Assembly (NCBI GenBank): GCA_014376425.1
Contig: JACMRO010000277.1
Span: 1-8,987, forward strand
Direction of reading: 5' to 3'
DNA: 8,987 bases
From: Rubritepida sp.
GTDB lineage: Bacteria; Pseudomonadota; Alphaproteobacteria; Acetobacterales; Acetobacteraceae
Part shown: piece by piece, positions 1 to 6,639 of the stretch
Position numbering within the stretch: position 1 is the stretch's first letter
Layout of the letters: every line of letters starts with the position of its first letter
Notes under the pieces: model-generated
Told to the model about the DNA's origin: nothing
The model's input: only the letters and a program-made list of their open reading frames with translations
Database searches by the model: none
Program-made: the position numbers and the translations under genes

Positions 1-139
1 CGACATCCCCGCCCCCGCGACGCAGGAGGTGGCGGCCATCGCCAGCTTCAGCCATGGCCTGCCAGGCCGCATCGAAGGATTATTCGCCCGGCGTGCCCAG
101 GCCGGCAGCTATGCGAAGGCAATGCGCGGCGGCGGCTGA
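1..139 (+). CDS. C-terminal fragment of an unrecognised protein (5' end outside the window)
   Basis: An open frame enters from the left edge (first full codon at base 2) and ends at TGA 137-139, giving the last 45 residues of a protein. The tail contains IASFSHGLPGRIEGLFARR and ends AGSYAKAMRGGG. It is rich in alanine, arginine and glycine and looks helical. I do not recognise the family: no catalytic motif, membrane segment or zinc site falls in this piece, so no function is assigned. Codons are G/C-ended as in the neighbouring genes, which supports it being real coding sequence. It runs convergently into the cystathionine beta-lyase gene with only 5 bp between the two stop codons, both of which lie inside one hairpin. 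Its identity depends on sequence to the left of the window. Confidence 0.5.
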   Translation, partial: DIPAPATQEVAAIASFSHGLPGRIEGLFARRAQAGSYAKAMRGGG

Positions 140-150
140 GCGGCTCAGCC
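134..150. terminator. Hairpin spanning both convergent stop codons (possible bidirectional terminator)
   Basis: A perfect 7-bp inverted repeat, GGCTGAG-CGG-CTCAGCC. The + gene's TGA (137-139) is in the left arm and the metC TGA (read from 147-145) is in the right arm, mirrored about base 142. The stem is GC-rich with a 3-nt loop. Neither side has a run of T, so it is not a classical intrinsic terminator. Its position suits transcript-end definition or protection of both RNAs. Confidence 0.45.
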
Positions 151-1320
151 CATCCGGGCCAGGCCCTGCGCCAGGTCGGCCTTGAGATCTGCCACATCCT
201 CGAGACCGACATGGATGCGCGCCATCGGCCCGCCGAAATCGCCGGTGCCGGTGGAACGGGTGATGAAGCCCGTGGTCGGGATGGCCAGCGATTCAAAGCC
301 GCCCCAGCTGGCGCCGATGCCGAAGAACTCCAGGCTGTCGATGAAGCGGAACACGTCCTCGATCGCGTAGCGCGGCTGGAAGACCACGCCGAACAGCGAC
401 GCGCCGCCCGTGAAGTCGCGCCGGAACAGGGCGTGCTGCGGGTGGCTGGGCAGGCCCGGATGCAGCACGGCGCGCACTTGCGGCTGTGCCTCGAACCAGG
501 ACGCCACGTCCAGGCTGGCGGCGAATTGGTGCTTCAGGCGCAGCGCCATCGTGCGCACGCCGCGCAGCGCCAGGTACACGTCGTCGGGCGAGGCGAACTG
601 CCCCAGCAGCGAGGCAGTGGAGCGCACCGCCTGCCAGTCATCCTCGGAATTCACGCAGACCGAGCCCAGCACGATGTCGGAATGGCCCGAGACATACTTG
701 GTCAGCGCCTGGATCGACACATCGACGCCGTGGCGGAAGGGCTGGAAGGTGTGGATGCCCCAGGTGTTGTCCATCAGCACCTTGCACCCCCGCGCATGGG
801 CGGCGCGGGCCAGGGCCGGAATGTCCTGCAGCTCGAAGGTGTGGGAGCCGGGGCTTTCGGTGTAGACGACCTTCGTGTTCGGGCGGATCAGCGCCGCCAT
901 TTCCGCCTCGCCGATCGCGGGCGGGTAGAACTCGGTCTCGATCCCCCAGCCCTGCATCAGCGTGTTTGCCAGGTTGCGGGCCGGGCCATAGACGCTGTCG
1001 GGCATCAGGCAATGGTCGCCCGACTTCAGGTAGGCCAGCAGCGGTACCATGACGGCGGCGAGGCCGGTGCCGACGATGGTGGTGCGGGTGCCGCCCTCGA
1101 TCTCGCTGATGACATCTTCCAGCGCATAGTGGGTGGGGCCACCCTGCGTGCCGTAGGTCATGTGCTGTTCGTAGCGCTTGGCGCCACCTTCGCGGCGCGC
1201 CTCGCAGTTGGGGAACAGCACGGTGGAGCCGCGATGGACGCCCGGATTGACGAAGCCATGCACATGCGTGCCGGCGCGGCCGGCATGCGACATGCGGGTT
1301 TCGAAGGCGTGCTTGGTCAT
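145..1320 (-). CDS. metC: Cystathionine beta-lyase (PLP-dependent), last gene of the four-gene operon
   Basis: A 391-residue Cys/Met-metabolism PLP enzyme of normal length (E. coli MetC is about 395). It is expected to be cytosolic and to cleave cystathionine to homocysteine, pyruvate and ammonia; many homologues also desulfurate cysteine or cystine. Visible landmarks: Tyr56 in TYGTQGGPTHYALE, Tyr111 in DSVYGPARNL, Asp184 in LMDNTW (pyridine-ring partner), the Schiff-base Lys208 in QALTKYVSGHSD, the SWGGFESL segment (337-344) typical of MetC-type lyases, and Arg368 in RIHVGLED (substrate carboxylate). The ATG at 1320-1318 overlaps the sseA stop as ATGA. The same frame stays open to 1356 (12 more codons), but the overlap and family alignment favour the inner ATG. 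There is no good Shine-Dalgarno before it, so translation is probably coupled to sseA. The family call is firm; beta-lyase rather than gamma-synthase activity rests on the MetC-like motifs. Confidence 0.93.
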   Translation of the reverse strand: MTKHAFETRMSHAGRAGTHVHGFVNPGVHRGSTVLFPNCEARREGGAKRYEQHMTYGTQGGPTHYALEDVISEIEGGTRTTIVGTGLAAVMVPLLAYLKSGDHCLMPDSVYGPARNLANTLMQGWGIETEFYPPAIGEAEMAALIRPNTKVVYTESPGSHTFELQDIPALARAAHARGCKVLMDNTWGIHTFQPFRHGVDVSIQALTKYVSGHSDIVLGSVCVNSEDDWQAVRSTASLLGQFASPDDVYLALRGVRTMALRLKHQFAASLDVASWFEAQPQVRAVLHPGLPSHPQHALFRRDFTGGASLFGVVFQPRYAIEDVFRFIDSLEFFGIGASWGGFESLAIPTTGFITRSTGTGDFGGPMARIHVGLEDVADLKADLAQGLARMG

Positions 1321-2162
1321 GCGGAGACTTTCGGGGTTTCGGGGCGCAGCGCCCATTCGGTCCAGCTGCCATCATAGACTGCGGGTTCGGGGAAGCCGGC
1401 GCGGAGCAGCCCCAGCGCCAGGACACAGGCGGTGACGCCCGAGCCGCAGGAGGTGATGACGGGCCGGGTATCGTCCACGCCGGCCGCAGTGAACAGGGCG
1501 CGCAATTCGTCGCGCGACCTGATCAGCCCGTCCGGCCCGGCGATCTCGCTGACCGGCACGTTGGCGGCGCCGGGCATGTGGCCCGAGGGCAGGCCGGCGC
1601 GCGGTTCGGGCGCGGTGCCGTCGAAGCGGCCTTTCGCGCGAGCGTCGAGGATCAGCTCCGCGCCACCGCCTTGGCGCACCACGCGCTTGATGTCGCCGAT
1701 GCCGCGCAGCCGTTCGGCGCGGAAATCCGGCACGAAATGGGCGGTGGGGGCAGCGGTGGGGTCGCCGGTCTCGACGGCCTGGCCCGCGCGTATCCACGCC
1801 GGCAGGCCGCCATCCAGCACCGCCGCCAGGTCGTGGCCAAACAGCCGCATCATCCACCAGCCTCGGGGCGAGGCGCGCAGGCCGTGCTGGTCGTAGAACA
1901 CCACGCGCGTGGTGTTCGACACGCCCAGCGCGCCGACCAGCCGGGCGAAGCGTCCGGGCGTGGGCACCATGTGAGGCAGGTCGGTTTCCGCATCGGCGAT
2001 CTTGTCGATGTCGAACATCCTTGCCCCCGGGATGTGCCCGGCGCGGAAGCCGTCATGCTTGTTGCCCGGCTCGTTCGGCAGGTAGGTCGAGCAGTCGAAG
2101 ACCACCAGATCGGGCGCGCCCAGCTGTTCCGCCAGCCAGGCGGCTGAGACCACATTGTCCAT
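1317..2162 (-). CDS. sseA: 3-mercaptopyruvate sulfurtransferase (tandem rhodanese)
   Basis: A 281-residue protein with two rhodanese domains: an inactive N-terminal one (about 5-125, with AGHIPGA at 41-47) and a catalytic C-terminal one (about 150-275, with SGHMPGA at 193-199). The active-site loop is CGSGVT with Cys239. This matches the CGSGV loop of mercaptopyruvate sulfurtransferases rather than the CRxG(K/R) loop of thiosulfate-preferring rhodaneses. The conserved GSWTEW follows at 265-270. It should move sulfur from 3-mercaptopyruvate (transaminated cysteine) to thiols, cyanide or a carrier, leaving pyruvate. The ATG at 2162-2160 is chosen because a strong GGAGGA lies 5 nt upstream; the open frame extends further but would run into alaX. 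It begins 1 nt after the alaX stop and overlaps metC by 4 nt. Confidence 0.92.
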   Translation of the reverse strand: MDNVVSAAWLAEQLGAPDLVVFDCSTYLPNEPGNKHDGFRAGHIPGARMFDIDKIADAETDLPHMVPTPGRFARLVGALGVSNTTRVVFYDQHGLRASPRGWWMMRLFGHDLAAVLDGGLPAWIRAGQAVETGDPTAAPTAHFVPDFRAERLRGIGDIKRVVRQGGGAELILDARAKGRFDGTAPEPRAGLPSGHMPGAANVPVSEIAGPDGLIRSRDELRALFTAAGVDDTRPVITSCGSGVTACVLALGLLRAGFPEPAVYDGSWTEWALRPETPKVSA

Positions 2163-2163
2163 G

Positions 2164-2871
2164 CTAATCCTCCAGGACGAGATAGACCCGCCGGTTCTGG
2201 CGGCCCTTGTTTTCGAGCTTTGTGACGGTGATGCGGCCGATCTCGGCAGTCGAGCGCACATGGGTGCCGCCGCAAGGCTGCAGGTCGATATGCGCGCCCT
2301 CCGGGCCGATCTTCACCAGCCGGATGCGCCCGCCCGTCCTGGGCGGCTGCACCGACAAGGTCCGCACCAGGCCGGGGTTGGCGTCCAGTTCCTCGGTAGT
2401 GATCCAGCTGTCGGTGATGGCGTGGCCGGCCGCGGCCAGGGCGTTCAGCTGGTCGGTCAGCAATTCCTTCGGCGGCGGCTCCGCCAGGTCAAAATCGAGC
2501 CGCGAGCGGTCAGCGCCCACCTGGCCACCGGTGACGCCGGCGCCGGGAATCAGGCTGCACAACAGGTGCATGGCCGAGTGCATCCGCATGTGCCGGTGCC
2601 GCCGCGCCCAATCCAGCCGCATGGTGACGGTGGTGCCGGGGGGCGGCGGGTTCTCGCCCTGGTGCAGGATGGCGTCGCCCTCACCCTTCACCGTGTTCGT
2701 CACCGCCATCTCGCCACCGCTCCAGGCCAGCACGCCGGTGTCGCCCGGCTGGCCGCCGGCCTGGGCATAGAAGTTGGTGGCATCCAGCAGCACGCCCTCG
2801 GGTCCGCTGGCCAGGACGGTAGCGCTGACCTCGCGCAGATACGCATCCTCGCGGAATAGCGGCCGGGTCAT
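2164..2871 (-). CDS. AlaX-type alanyl-tRNA editing hydrolase
   Basis: A 235-residue protein resembling the stand-alone editing domain of alanyl-tRNA synthetase (AlaX-M size class). These zinc enzymes deacylate mischarged Ser-tRNA(Ala) or Gly-tRNA(Ala) in trans. Visible features: FYAQAGGQPGDTG at 34-46 (the glycine-rich motif of the N-terminal barrel), HSAMH giving the HxxxH zinc ligands His98 and His102, and PCGGTH giving Cys200 and His204 (the CxxxH pair). All four expected metal ligands are present, so it should be active. There is no catalytic synthetase domain and no room for one. The ATG at 2871-2869 forms an ATGA overlap with the Nudix stop and has GGGAG 8 nt upstream (2880-2884). The stop TAG 2166-2164 is 1 nt from the sseA start. 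Its reason for sitting beside sulfur amino acid enzymes is not known. Confidence 0.88.
   Translation of the reverse strand: MTRPLFREDAYLREVSATVLASGPEGVLLDATNFYAQAGGQPGDTGVLAWSGGEMAVTNTVKGEGDAILHQGENPPPPGTTVTMRLDWARRHRHMRMHSAMHLLCSLIPGAGVTGGQVGADRSRLDFDLAEPPPKELLTDQLNALAAAGHAITDSWITTEELDANPGLVRTLSVQPPRTGGRIRLVKIGPEGAHIDLQPCGGTHVRSTAEIGRITVTKLENKGRQNRRVYLVLED
2168..2173 (-). promoter_or_regulatory. Strong ribosome binding site of sseA, inside the end of the AlaX gene
   Basis: Read on the minus strand this is GGAGGA, followed by 5 nt and the ATG at 2162. It is the best Shine-Dalgarno in the operon and lies within the last codons of the upstream gene. It fixes the sseA start and suggests that sseA can be translated independently, while metC behind it has no comparable site. 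Confidence 0.75.
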
Positions 2872-3506
2872 GCCGCCCACTCCCGCCGCAGCCTGTCGCG
2901 GTGGTGGCGCAGCCACATCAGCGCCAGCGCGCCCGTGGCGTTCTGCATCTCGCCGCCATCGATCATCGCGAACCCCTCCGCTGCCGCCATCACCCGCACC
3001 CGCGTATCCTCATGCTCGGCAACCAGGCCGAACTGGCCCTGCGCGTCGGCCGCGAGCCGCACGCGGCCGCAAAACACCCGGACGTGCTCGTCGCAGCCGC
3101 CTTGCATCAACATGAAATGGCCGATGGGCTCCATCAGGTCGGGCTCCAGGCCGCTTTCTTCCTTGGTCTCGCGCCGGGCCGCTTCCAGGGGGTCCTCGCC
3201 AGGTTCCAGCAGCCCCGCCACGCATTCGGTCATGATCGGCTTGAAGCCGGCGGCCAGGGCGGGGAGCCGGAACTGCTCGATCAGCGCGATCCGGTCGCTC
3301 CAGGGGTCGTAGGGCAGCACCACCACGGCCCCGCCGCGGCGCCACAGCTCCCAGGTCAGCTCGCCCGATCGGGCGCCGTCGAAGCGTTCATAGGTGAAGC
3401 GCACGCGCTGCAGCGGGAAGCGGCCGTTCCAGACGATGCTGTCCTCGCGCACGTCAAGGCCGGGATGGGGCGGCACCGGCGGCGCCTTGTCGGGTCTGGC
3501 ATTCAT
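2868..3506 (-). CDS. Nudix hydrolase, ADP-ribose/ADP-sugar pyrophosphatase type (NudF-like)
   Basis: A 212-residue protein with a complete Nudix box at 98-120: Gly98, Glu104, Arg112-Glu113, Glu116-Glu117, Gly119. These bind the metal that hydrolyses a nucleoside diphosphate linked to another moiety. Length, the upstream ALIEQFR strand (74-80) and the tail AEHEDTRVRV...ALALMWLRHH are like E. coli NudF, which splits ADP-ribose to AMP and ribose 5-phosphate. Substrate choice within ADP-sugars cannot be read from sequence. It is the first gene of the operon, with its TGA in an ATGA overlap with alaX. The ATG at 3506 is preferred because it leaves the usual N-terminus; an in-frame ATG at 3545 would add 13 residues and overlap the divergent transporter start. 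Neither start has a well-spaced Shine-Dalgarno, and a dyad sits directly upstream. Confidence 0.88.
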   Translation of the reverse strand: MNARPDKAPPVPPHPGLDVREDSIVWNGRFPLQRVRFTYERFDGARSGELTWELWRRGGAVVVLPYDPWSDRIALIEQFRLPALAAGFKPIMTECVAGLLEPGEDPLEAARRETKEESGLEPDLMEPIGHFMLMQGGCDEHVRVFCGRVRLAADAQGQFGLVAEHEDTRVRVMAAAEGFAMIDGGEMQNATGALALMWLRHHRDRLRREWAA

Positions 3507-3508
3507 TC

Positions 3509-3532
3509 GGGAGCGACCGTAACGTCCCTCCC
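3509..3532. repeat. Imperfect dyad in the 37-bp divergent gap
   Basis: The arms are GGGAGcGAC (3509-3517) and GTCcCTCCC (3524-3532): 8 of 9 positions pair, with a C/C mismatch, around a 6-nt centre CGTAAC. It starts 3 bp from the Nudix ATG and ends 11 bp before the transporter ATG, filling most of the divergent intergenic space. It could be an operator for both genes or an RNA hairpin just before the Nudix start. No -10/-35 pair is convincing in the gap, so promoters probably lie inside the opposite coding regions. Confidence 0.45.
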
Positions 3533-3543
3533 AACGCCCGTCC

Positions 3544-4413
3544 ATGAGCAGCACCCCCGCAAACCGCCGCGCCATTTTGATGATCCTGGGCGCGGCCCTG
3601 CTGTTCGCGGTTGCGGCGGCCTGCGTGAAGGCGCTGGGCGGCGCCATCCCCCTGGCCATGGTTGTGCTGTTTCGCGGCGCCTTTGCATTGCCGGTGATGC
3701 TGCCCCTCGTGATCCGGGCGGGCGGCTGGCAGGTGCTGCGCACACGCAACCCCTGGGGGCACGTCGGGCGGGTGTTCTTCGGCCTGGTCGGGATGGCCGG
3801 CGCCTTCCACGGCTACGCCACCATGCCGCTCGCAACCGTCACCGCGCTGGGCTTCACCATGCCGTTATTCCTGACGTTGCTGTCGCGGCCGCTGCTCGGC
3901 GAGAGGATCACGGCGCCGAAGCTGGGTGCCGTTCTGGTGGGCTTCGTGGGCGTGCTGGTGATGCTGAAGCCAGGCCTCGCCGCGCCAGGGCCCGCATTCG
4001 ACATCGCCATGGTGCTGCTGGCCGCACTCGGCTGGGCGCTGGCGATGATCTCGATCCGGCGAATGGGCGAGGCGGGCGAGCCGGGCATCGCCATCGTCGC
4101 CTGGTTCGCCATTGGCGCCTCCGTGGTGGCGCTGGTGTTCGCGTGGCCGGTCTGGGTCTGGCCGAGCGCGACGCAATGGGCGCTGCTGCTGGCCATCGGC
4201 ATCGTCTCTGCCGTGGCGCAGTTGCTGATGACGGCGGCCTACCGGGTGGGCGACACCACGCTTCTGGCGCCATTCGAATACAGCGGCATCCTGTGGACGA
4301 CGGCGTTGGGCCTGGCCCTGTGGGCCGAAGCGCCGGACGCCTGGGACGCCGTGGGCGTGGCCATCCTGGTCGGCTGCGGCCTGGCGATCTGGAAATGGGG
4401 CGTCACGCGGTGA
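3544..4413 (+). CDS. EamA-family (drug/metabolite transporter superfamily) permease
   Basis: A 289-residue, strongly hydrophobic protein with ten predicted membrane helices arranged as two EamA repeats (about 10-142 and 153-285), the usual length of the family. The first repeat ends with the typical PLFLTLLSRPLLGERIT...GVLVMLKPG pattern (107-144). The second has APFEYSGILWTTALGLALWAE (242-262), the matching position in repeat two. Such inner-membrane proteins mostly export amino acids, metabolites or purine-like compounds; the substrate here is not readable. The ATG at 3544 follows no purine-rich ribosome site, so initiation may be leaderless or unstructured-leader driven. It is the only + gene in the middle of the window, divergent from the Nudix gene and overlapping the dipeptidase tail by 11 bp. 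An export role for a cysteine- or polyamine-related compound would fit the flanks but is guesswork. Confidence 0.9.
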   Translation: MSSTPANRRAILMILGAALLFAVAAACVKALGGAIPLAMVVLFRGAFALPVMLPLVIRAGGWQVLRTRNPWGHVGRVFFGLVGMAGAFHGYATMPLATVTALGFTMPLFLTLLSRPLLGERITAPKLGAVLVGFVGVLVMLKPGLAAPGPAFDIAMVLLAALGWALAMISIRRMGEAGEPGIAIVAWFAIGASVVALVFAWPVWVWPSATQWALLLAIGIVSAVAQLLMTAAYRVGDTTLLAPFEYSGILWTTALGLALWAEAPDAWDAVGVAILVGCGLAIWKWGVTR

Positions 4414-5401
4414 GCCGCAGCACCTGGCGCCAAACCCGCAAGAAATTGCCGCTCCACAGCAGCCCGATCTCGCGCGCGCCATAGCCGCGCCGTTCCAGCT
4501 CGGCGGTAACTGCGCCGGTCTCGGCCGCATTGGCCCAGCCCATCACCGCGCCGCCGCCGTCGAAGTCGCTGCTGATGCCGACATGGTCCAGGCCGATCCG
4601 CCGGACCGCGTGGTCGATATGGTCCACCAGGTCGGCCACGCCGGCCTGTCCCGGCGCGTTGGGCGCTGGGGGCCGGAGGAAGGAGGGCACGGCGGTGATC
4701 TGCGCCAGGCCGCCGCATGCCCGCAGCGCGTCCAGCTGCTCATCGTCCAGCCCGCGCGGATGCGGGCACAGCGCGGCGCAGGCGGTGTGCGTCGCCACGA
4801 CCGGGGAGCGCGACAGCACCGCCGCCCGCAGCATGCCCGGCTTCGCCACGTGGCTGACATCGACCATCAGGCCGCGCGCGTTCATCTCGGCAATGGCGGC
4901 CTCGCCCAGCTTCGACAGCCCGCCATGCTCGGCCGGCGCATCGCCCAATGCGGCGCGGGGCCTGGCGCTGTCCGACAGGTCATTGTGCCCGTCATGCGTC
5001 AGCGTCAGGTAGACGGCGCCCAGCGACCGCCACAACCCGATGCGGCCCAGATCGTGGCCCATGGCGTAGCCGTTCTCCACCGCGCTCAGCACGGCGGTGT
5101 CGCCGGCGGCGAAACATGCTTCCAGCGCATCGGGCGTGGCGCAGAAGCGGGTGCCGGATATCGCTGCGCGCGCCGCGATGTGGCGCAGCATCGCCTCCGC
5201 CCGCGCGCCCGCCGCGGCATGGCCGGCCGGGTCGCGTTTGCCCTGGCCGACATAGGCGATGAAGATGGCGGCGTTCATCCCGCCCGCGCGCATCTTCGGC
5301 AGGTCCACCAACTGTCGTGTCTCACCGGTCCAGTCCGGCGTTTCGGGCCAGCGGATGTCGATGTGCGTGTCGAGCACCAGCGTGTCGTCGTGAATGGTCA
5401 A
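4403..5401 (-). CDS. M19-family dipeptidase (membrane/renal dipeptidase-like)
   Basis: A 332-residue zinc peptidase of the amidohydrolase-type M19 family, which hydrolyses a broad range of dipeptides, including some with D-residues. Expected binuclear zinc ligands are visible: His13 and Asp15 in DTHID, bridging Glu109 in SAVENG, His184 in DVSH, His205 in ATHT, and Asp279 in GISSDFDGGG. Further M19 signatures are LTLTHDGHNDLSDS (132-145), CPHPRGLDDEQL (212-223) and the C-terminal SGNFLRV. No signal peptide or lipobox is seen, so it is probably cytoplasmic despite the family name. The start is a TTG at 5401-5399: it forms a TTGA overlap with the upstream stop and has GGGAG 7 nt before it (5409-5413), and a later start would lose the HxD motif. 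It is cotranscribed with the deacetylase-like gene, and its last 11 bp overlap the end of the opposing transporter gene. Confidence 0.9.
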   Translation of the reverse strand: MTIHDDTLVLDTHIDIRWPETPDWTGETRQLVDLPKMRAGGMNAAIFIAYVGQGKRDPAGHAAAGARAEAMLRHIAARAAISGTRFCATPDALEACFAAGDTAVLSAVENGYAMGHDLGRIGLWRSLGAVYLTLTHDGHNDLSDSARPRAALGDAPAEHGGLSKLGEAAIAEMNARGLMVDVSHVAKPGMLRAAVLSRSPVVATHTACAALCPHPRGLDDEQLDALRACGGLAQITAVPSFLRPPAPNAPGQAGVADLVDHIDHAVRRIGLDHVGISSDFDGGGAVMGWANAAETGAVTAELERRGYGAREIGLLWSGNFLRVWRQVLRLTA

Positions 5402-6414
5402 GCCCAGGCTCCCAGGAAACGGGCGAGCAGCGCGCCCAGATGATCCACCGCATACCCGCCTTCCTGGCAGATCGCGGTCGGCAGGCGCAGCGCCGAGATC
5501 GCCTGCGCCGCGGCTGCGAAGCCGTCCTCGGTCACCCGCAGCGCGGCCAGCGGCTCGTGTTCGGAGGCGTCGAAGCCCAGCGCCAGCACCAGCGCATCGG
5601 GGCGGAAGGCCCGCAACCGCGCCAGCGCCACATCCAGTGCAGCCAGCCAGGCCGCGTCGCCGCTGCCCATGGCCAGCGGCAAGTTGAGGTTCTCGCCACA
5701 GCCGACCTCGCCGGCGAAGCCAACATACCAGGGATAATAGAAGCCGGGGTCGCCATGGATCGATACCGTCAGCACATCCGCCCGGTCCCAGAACATGCCC
5801 TGGGTGCCGTTGCCGTGGTGGCTGTCGATGTCCAGCACGGCGGCGCGCGCGGCACCGGCATCGCGCAGCGCCTGTGCCGCCAGCGCCGAATTATTCAGGT
5901 AACAATGGCCGCCGGCACGCGCCGCATAGGCGTGATGCCCGGGCGGCCGGCATAGCGCATAGGCTGAGCGGCCCGCCGCCGCCTCACCCGCCGCCGCCAG
6001 CGCGCAGCCCAGCGCCGAGAGCGACGCGGTCCAGGTGCCCGGGCCGATCGGGCAGGCGGCATCGGCGGTGAATTGGCCGGCGCGGGCGACGAGGTGGGCG
6101 GGCGTAGTGGTGCTTTGGGCCAGCATCTCGGGCGTGGGGTGGATGTTGGCGACAATCTCGGGCCCAGCCTCGGGCAGGGCGGCCCAGAGCGGCGGCGCGT
6201 CGCGCAGGAAGGCCAGGTAGTCCGGCGCGTGCAAGCTTGCTGCATCCGCCAGCGTGGCGGGCGTGGGTGCGTCAACGGCGATGCCCAGCCGTACCAGCCC
6301 AGACCGCAAGCTGGCCGCACGCGCGGGGATTTCGAAGTTGCTCCGCAGCCGCCCCCGCATCAGGAAAAATTGCGGGTCGTGCAGGGATTGGTGCGGGTGG
6401 GCGAAAGCGCGCAT
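5398..6414 (-). CDS. Acetylpolyamine amidohydrolase / class II histone-deacetylase-family enzyme
   Basis: A 338-residue zinc deacetylase, nearly the same length as the characterised Mycoplana acetylpolyamine amidohydrolase (about 341) and collinear with my recollection of it. Catalytic features: the His160-His161 pair in CRPPGHHA, zinc ligands Asp197 and His199 in LDIDSHHGNGTQ and Asp282 in LGFDASEHEP, and the transition-state Tyr321 in QEGGYAV. GPGTW at 125-129 is also family-typical. It should remove acetyl groups from small amines such as acetylputrescine or acetylspermidine, but other acylated amines are possible because the family is broad. The N-terminus MRAFAHPHQSL aligns with family starts, so ATG 6414 is kept even though no clear ribosome site precedes it. 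It is first in a two-gene operon and its TGA overlaps the dipeptidase TTG. Deacetylation followed by dipeptide cleavage suggests amide scavenging; the link is inferred. Confidence 0.88.
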   Translation of the reverse strand: MRAFAHPHQSLHDPQFFLMRGRLRSNFEIPARAASLRSGLVRLGIAVDAPTPATLADAASLHAPDYLAFLRDAPPLWAALPEAGPEIVANIHPTPEMLAQSTTTPAHLVARAGQFTADAACPIGPGTWTASLSALGCALAAAGEAAAGRSAYALCRPPGHHAYAARAGGHCYLNNSALAAQALRDAGAARAAVLDIDSHHGNGTQGMFWDRADVLTVSIHGDPGFYYPWYVGFAGEVGCGENLNLPLAMGSGDAAWLAALDVALARLRAFRPDALVLALGFDASEHEPLAALRVTEDGFAAAAQAISALRLPTAICQEGGYAVDHLGALLARFLGAWA

Positions 6415-6464
6415 CGAAGAGTGCTAGAGCAATTTCACGTTGCCTGATATCGCGCGGCGTTTCT

Positions 6465-6488
6465 GGTCCGGTTCTGAAGAACTGGACC
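6465..6488 (+). repeat. Stem-loop in the spacer upstream of the deacetylase gene
   Basis: GGTCCGGTTC (6465-6474), loop TGAA, GAACTGGACC (6479-6488). The arms form a 10-bp stem with one G-U wobble when read as + strand RNA; the minus strand version has an A/C mismatch instead. No T tract follows. The surrounding stretch (about 6421-6510), beginning GTGCTAGAGCAATTTCAC, carries no convincing gene and has the look of a dispersed intergenic repeat, but one copy in a window cannot show that. The remaining spacer to 6639 holds only a weak inverted repeat (CCGGGC 6562-6567 / GCCCGG 6583-6588). Confidence 0.5.
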
Positions 6489-6639
6489 GTTGGGGCATGA
6501 CGCTCCAGGACATTCCGCGCGGCTGAGAACGATCCGTCCGACCACGCCGCGATTCGGTTCGCCGGGCGAGCGGAGCAGAGCAGCCCGGTTGGTGAATATG
6601 TCCGCCCCCTCCGACATTGCAGACATGGACACGCTCGGC

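Noticed and set aside
211..1377. Long + strand open frame (about 388 codons) opposite metC
   Set aside because: It is the antisense shadow of a clearly recognised PLP enzyme in high-GC DNA; the product is a low-complexity Arg/Gly/Ala/His-rich string with no family resemblance.
3504..3545. Earlier ATG (3545) as the Nudix start
   Set aside because: It would add 13 Arg/Gly-rich residues unlike family N-termini and would overlap the transporter start codon; not impossible, but less likely than 3506.
2901..4484. A 527-codon + strand frame crossing the Nudix gene, the divergent gap and the transporter
   Set aside because: It is antisense to the Nudix gene and out of frame with the transporter, both of which have strong motifs. 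Its length reflects the scarcity of stops in GC-rich sequence.
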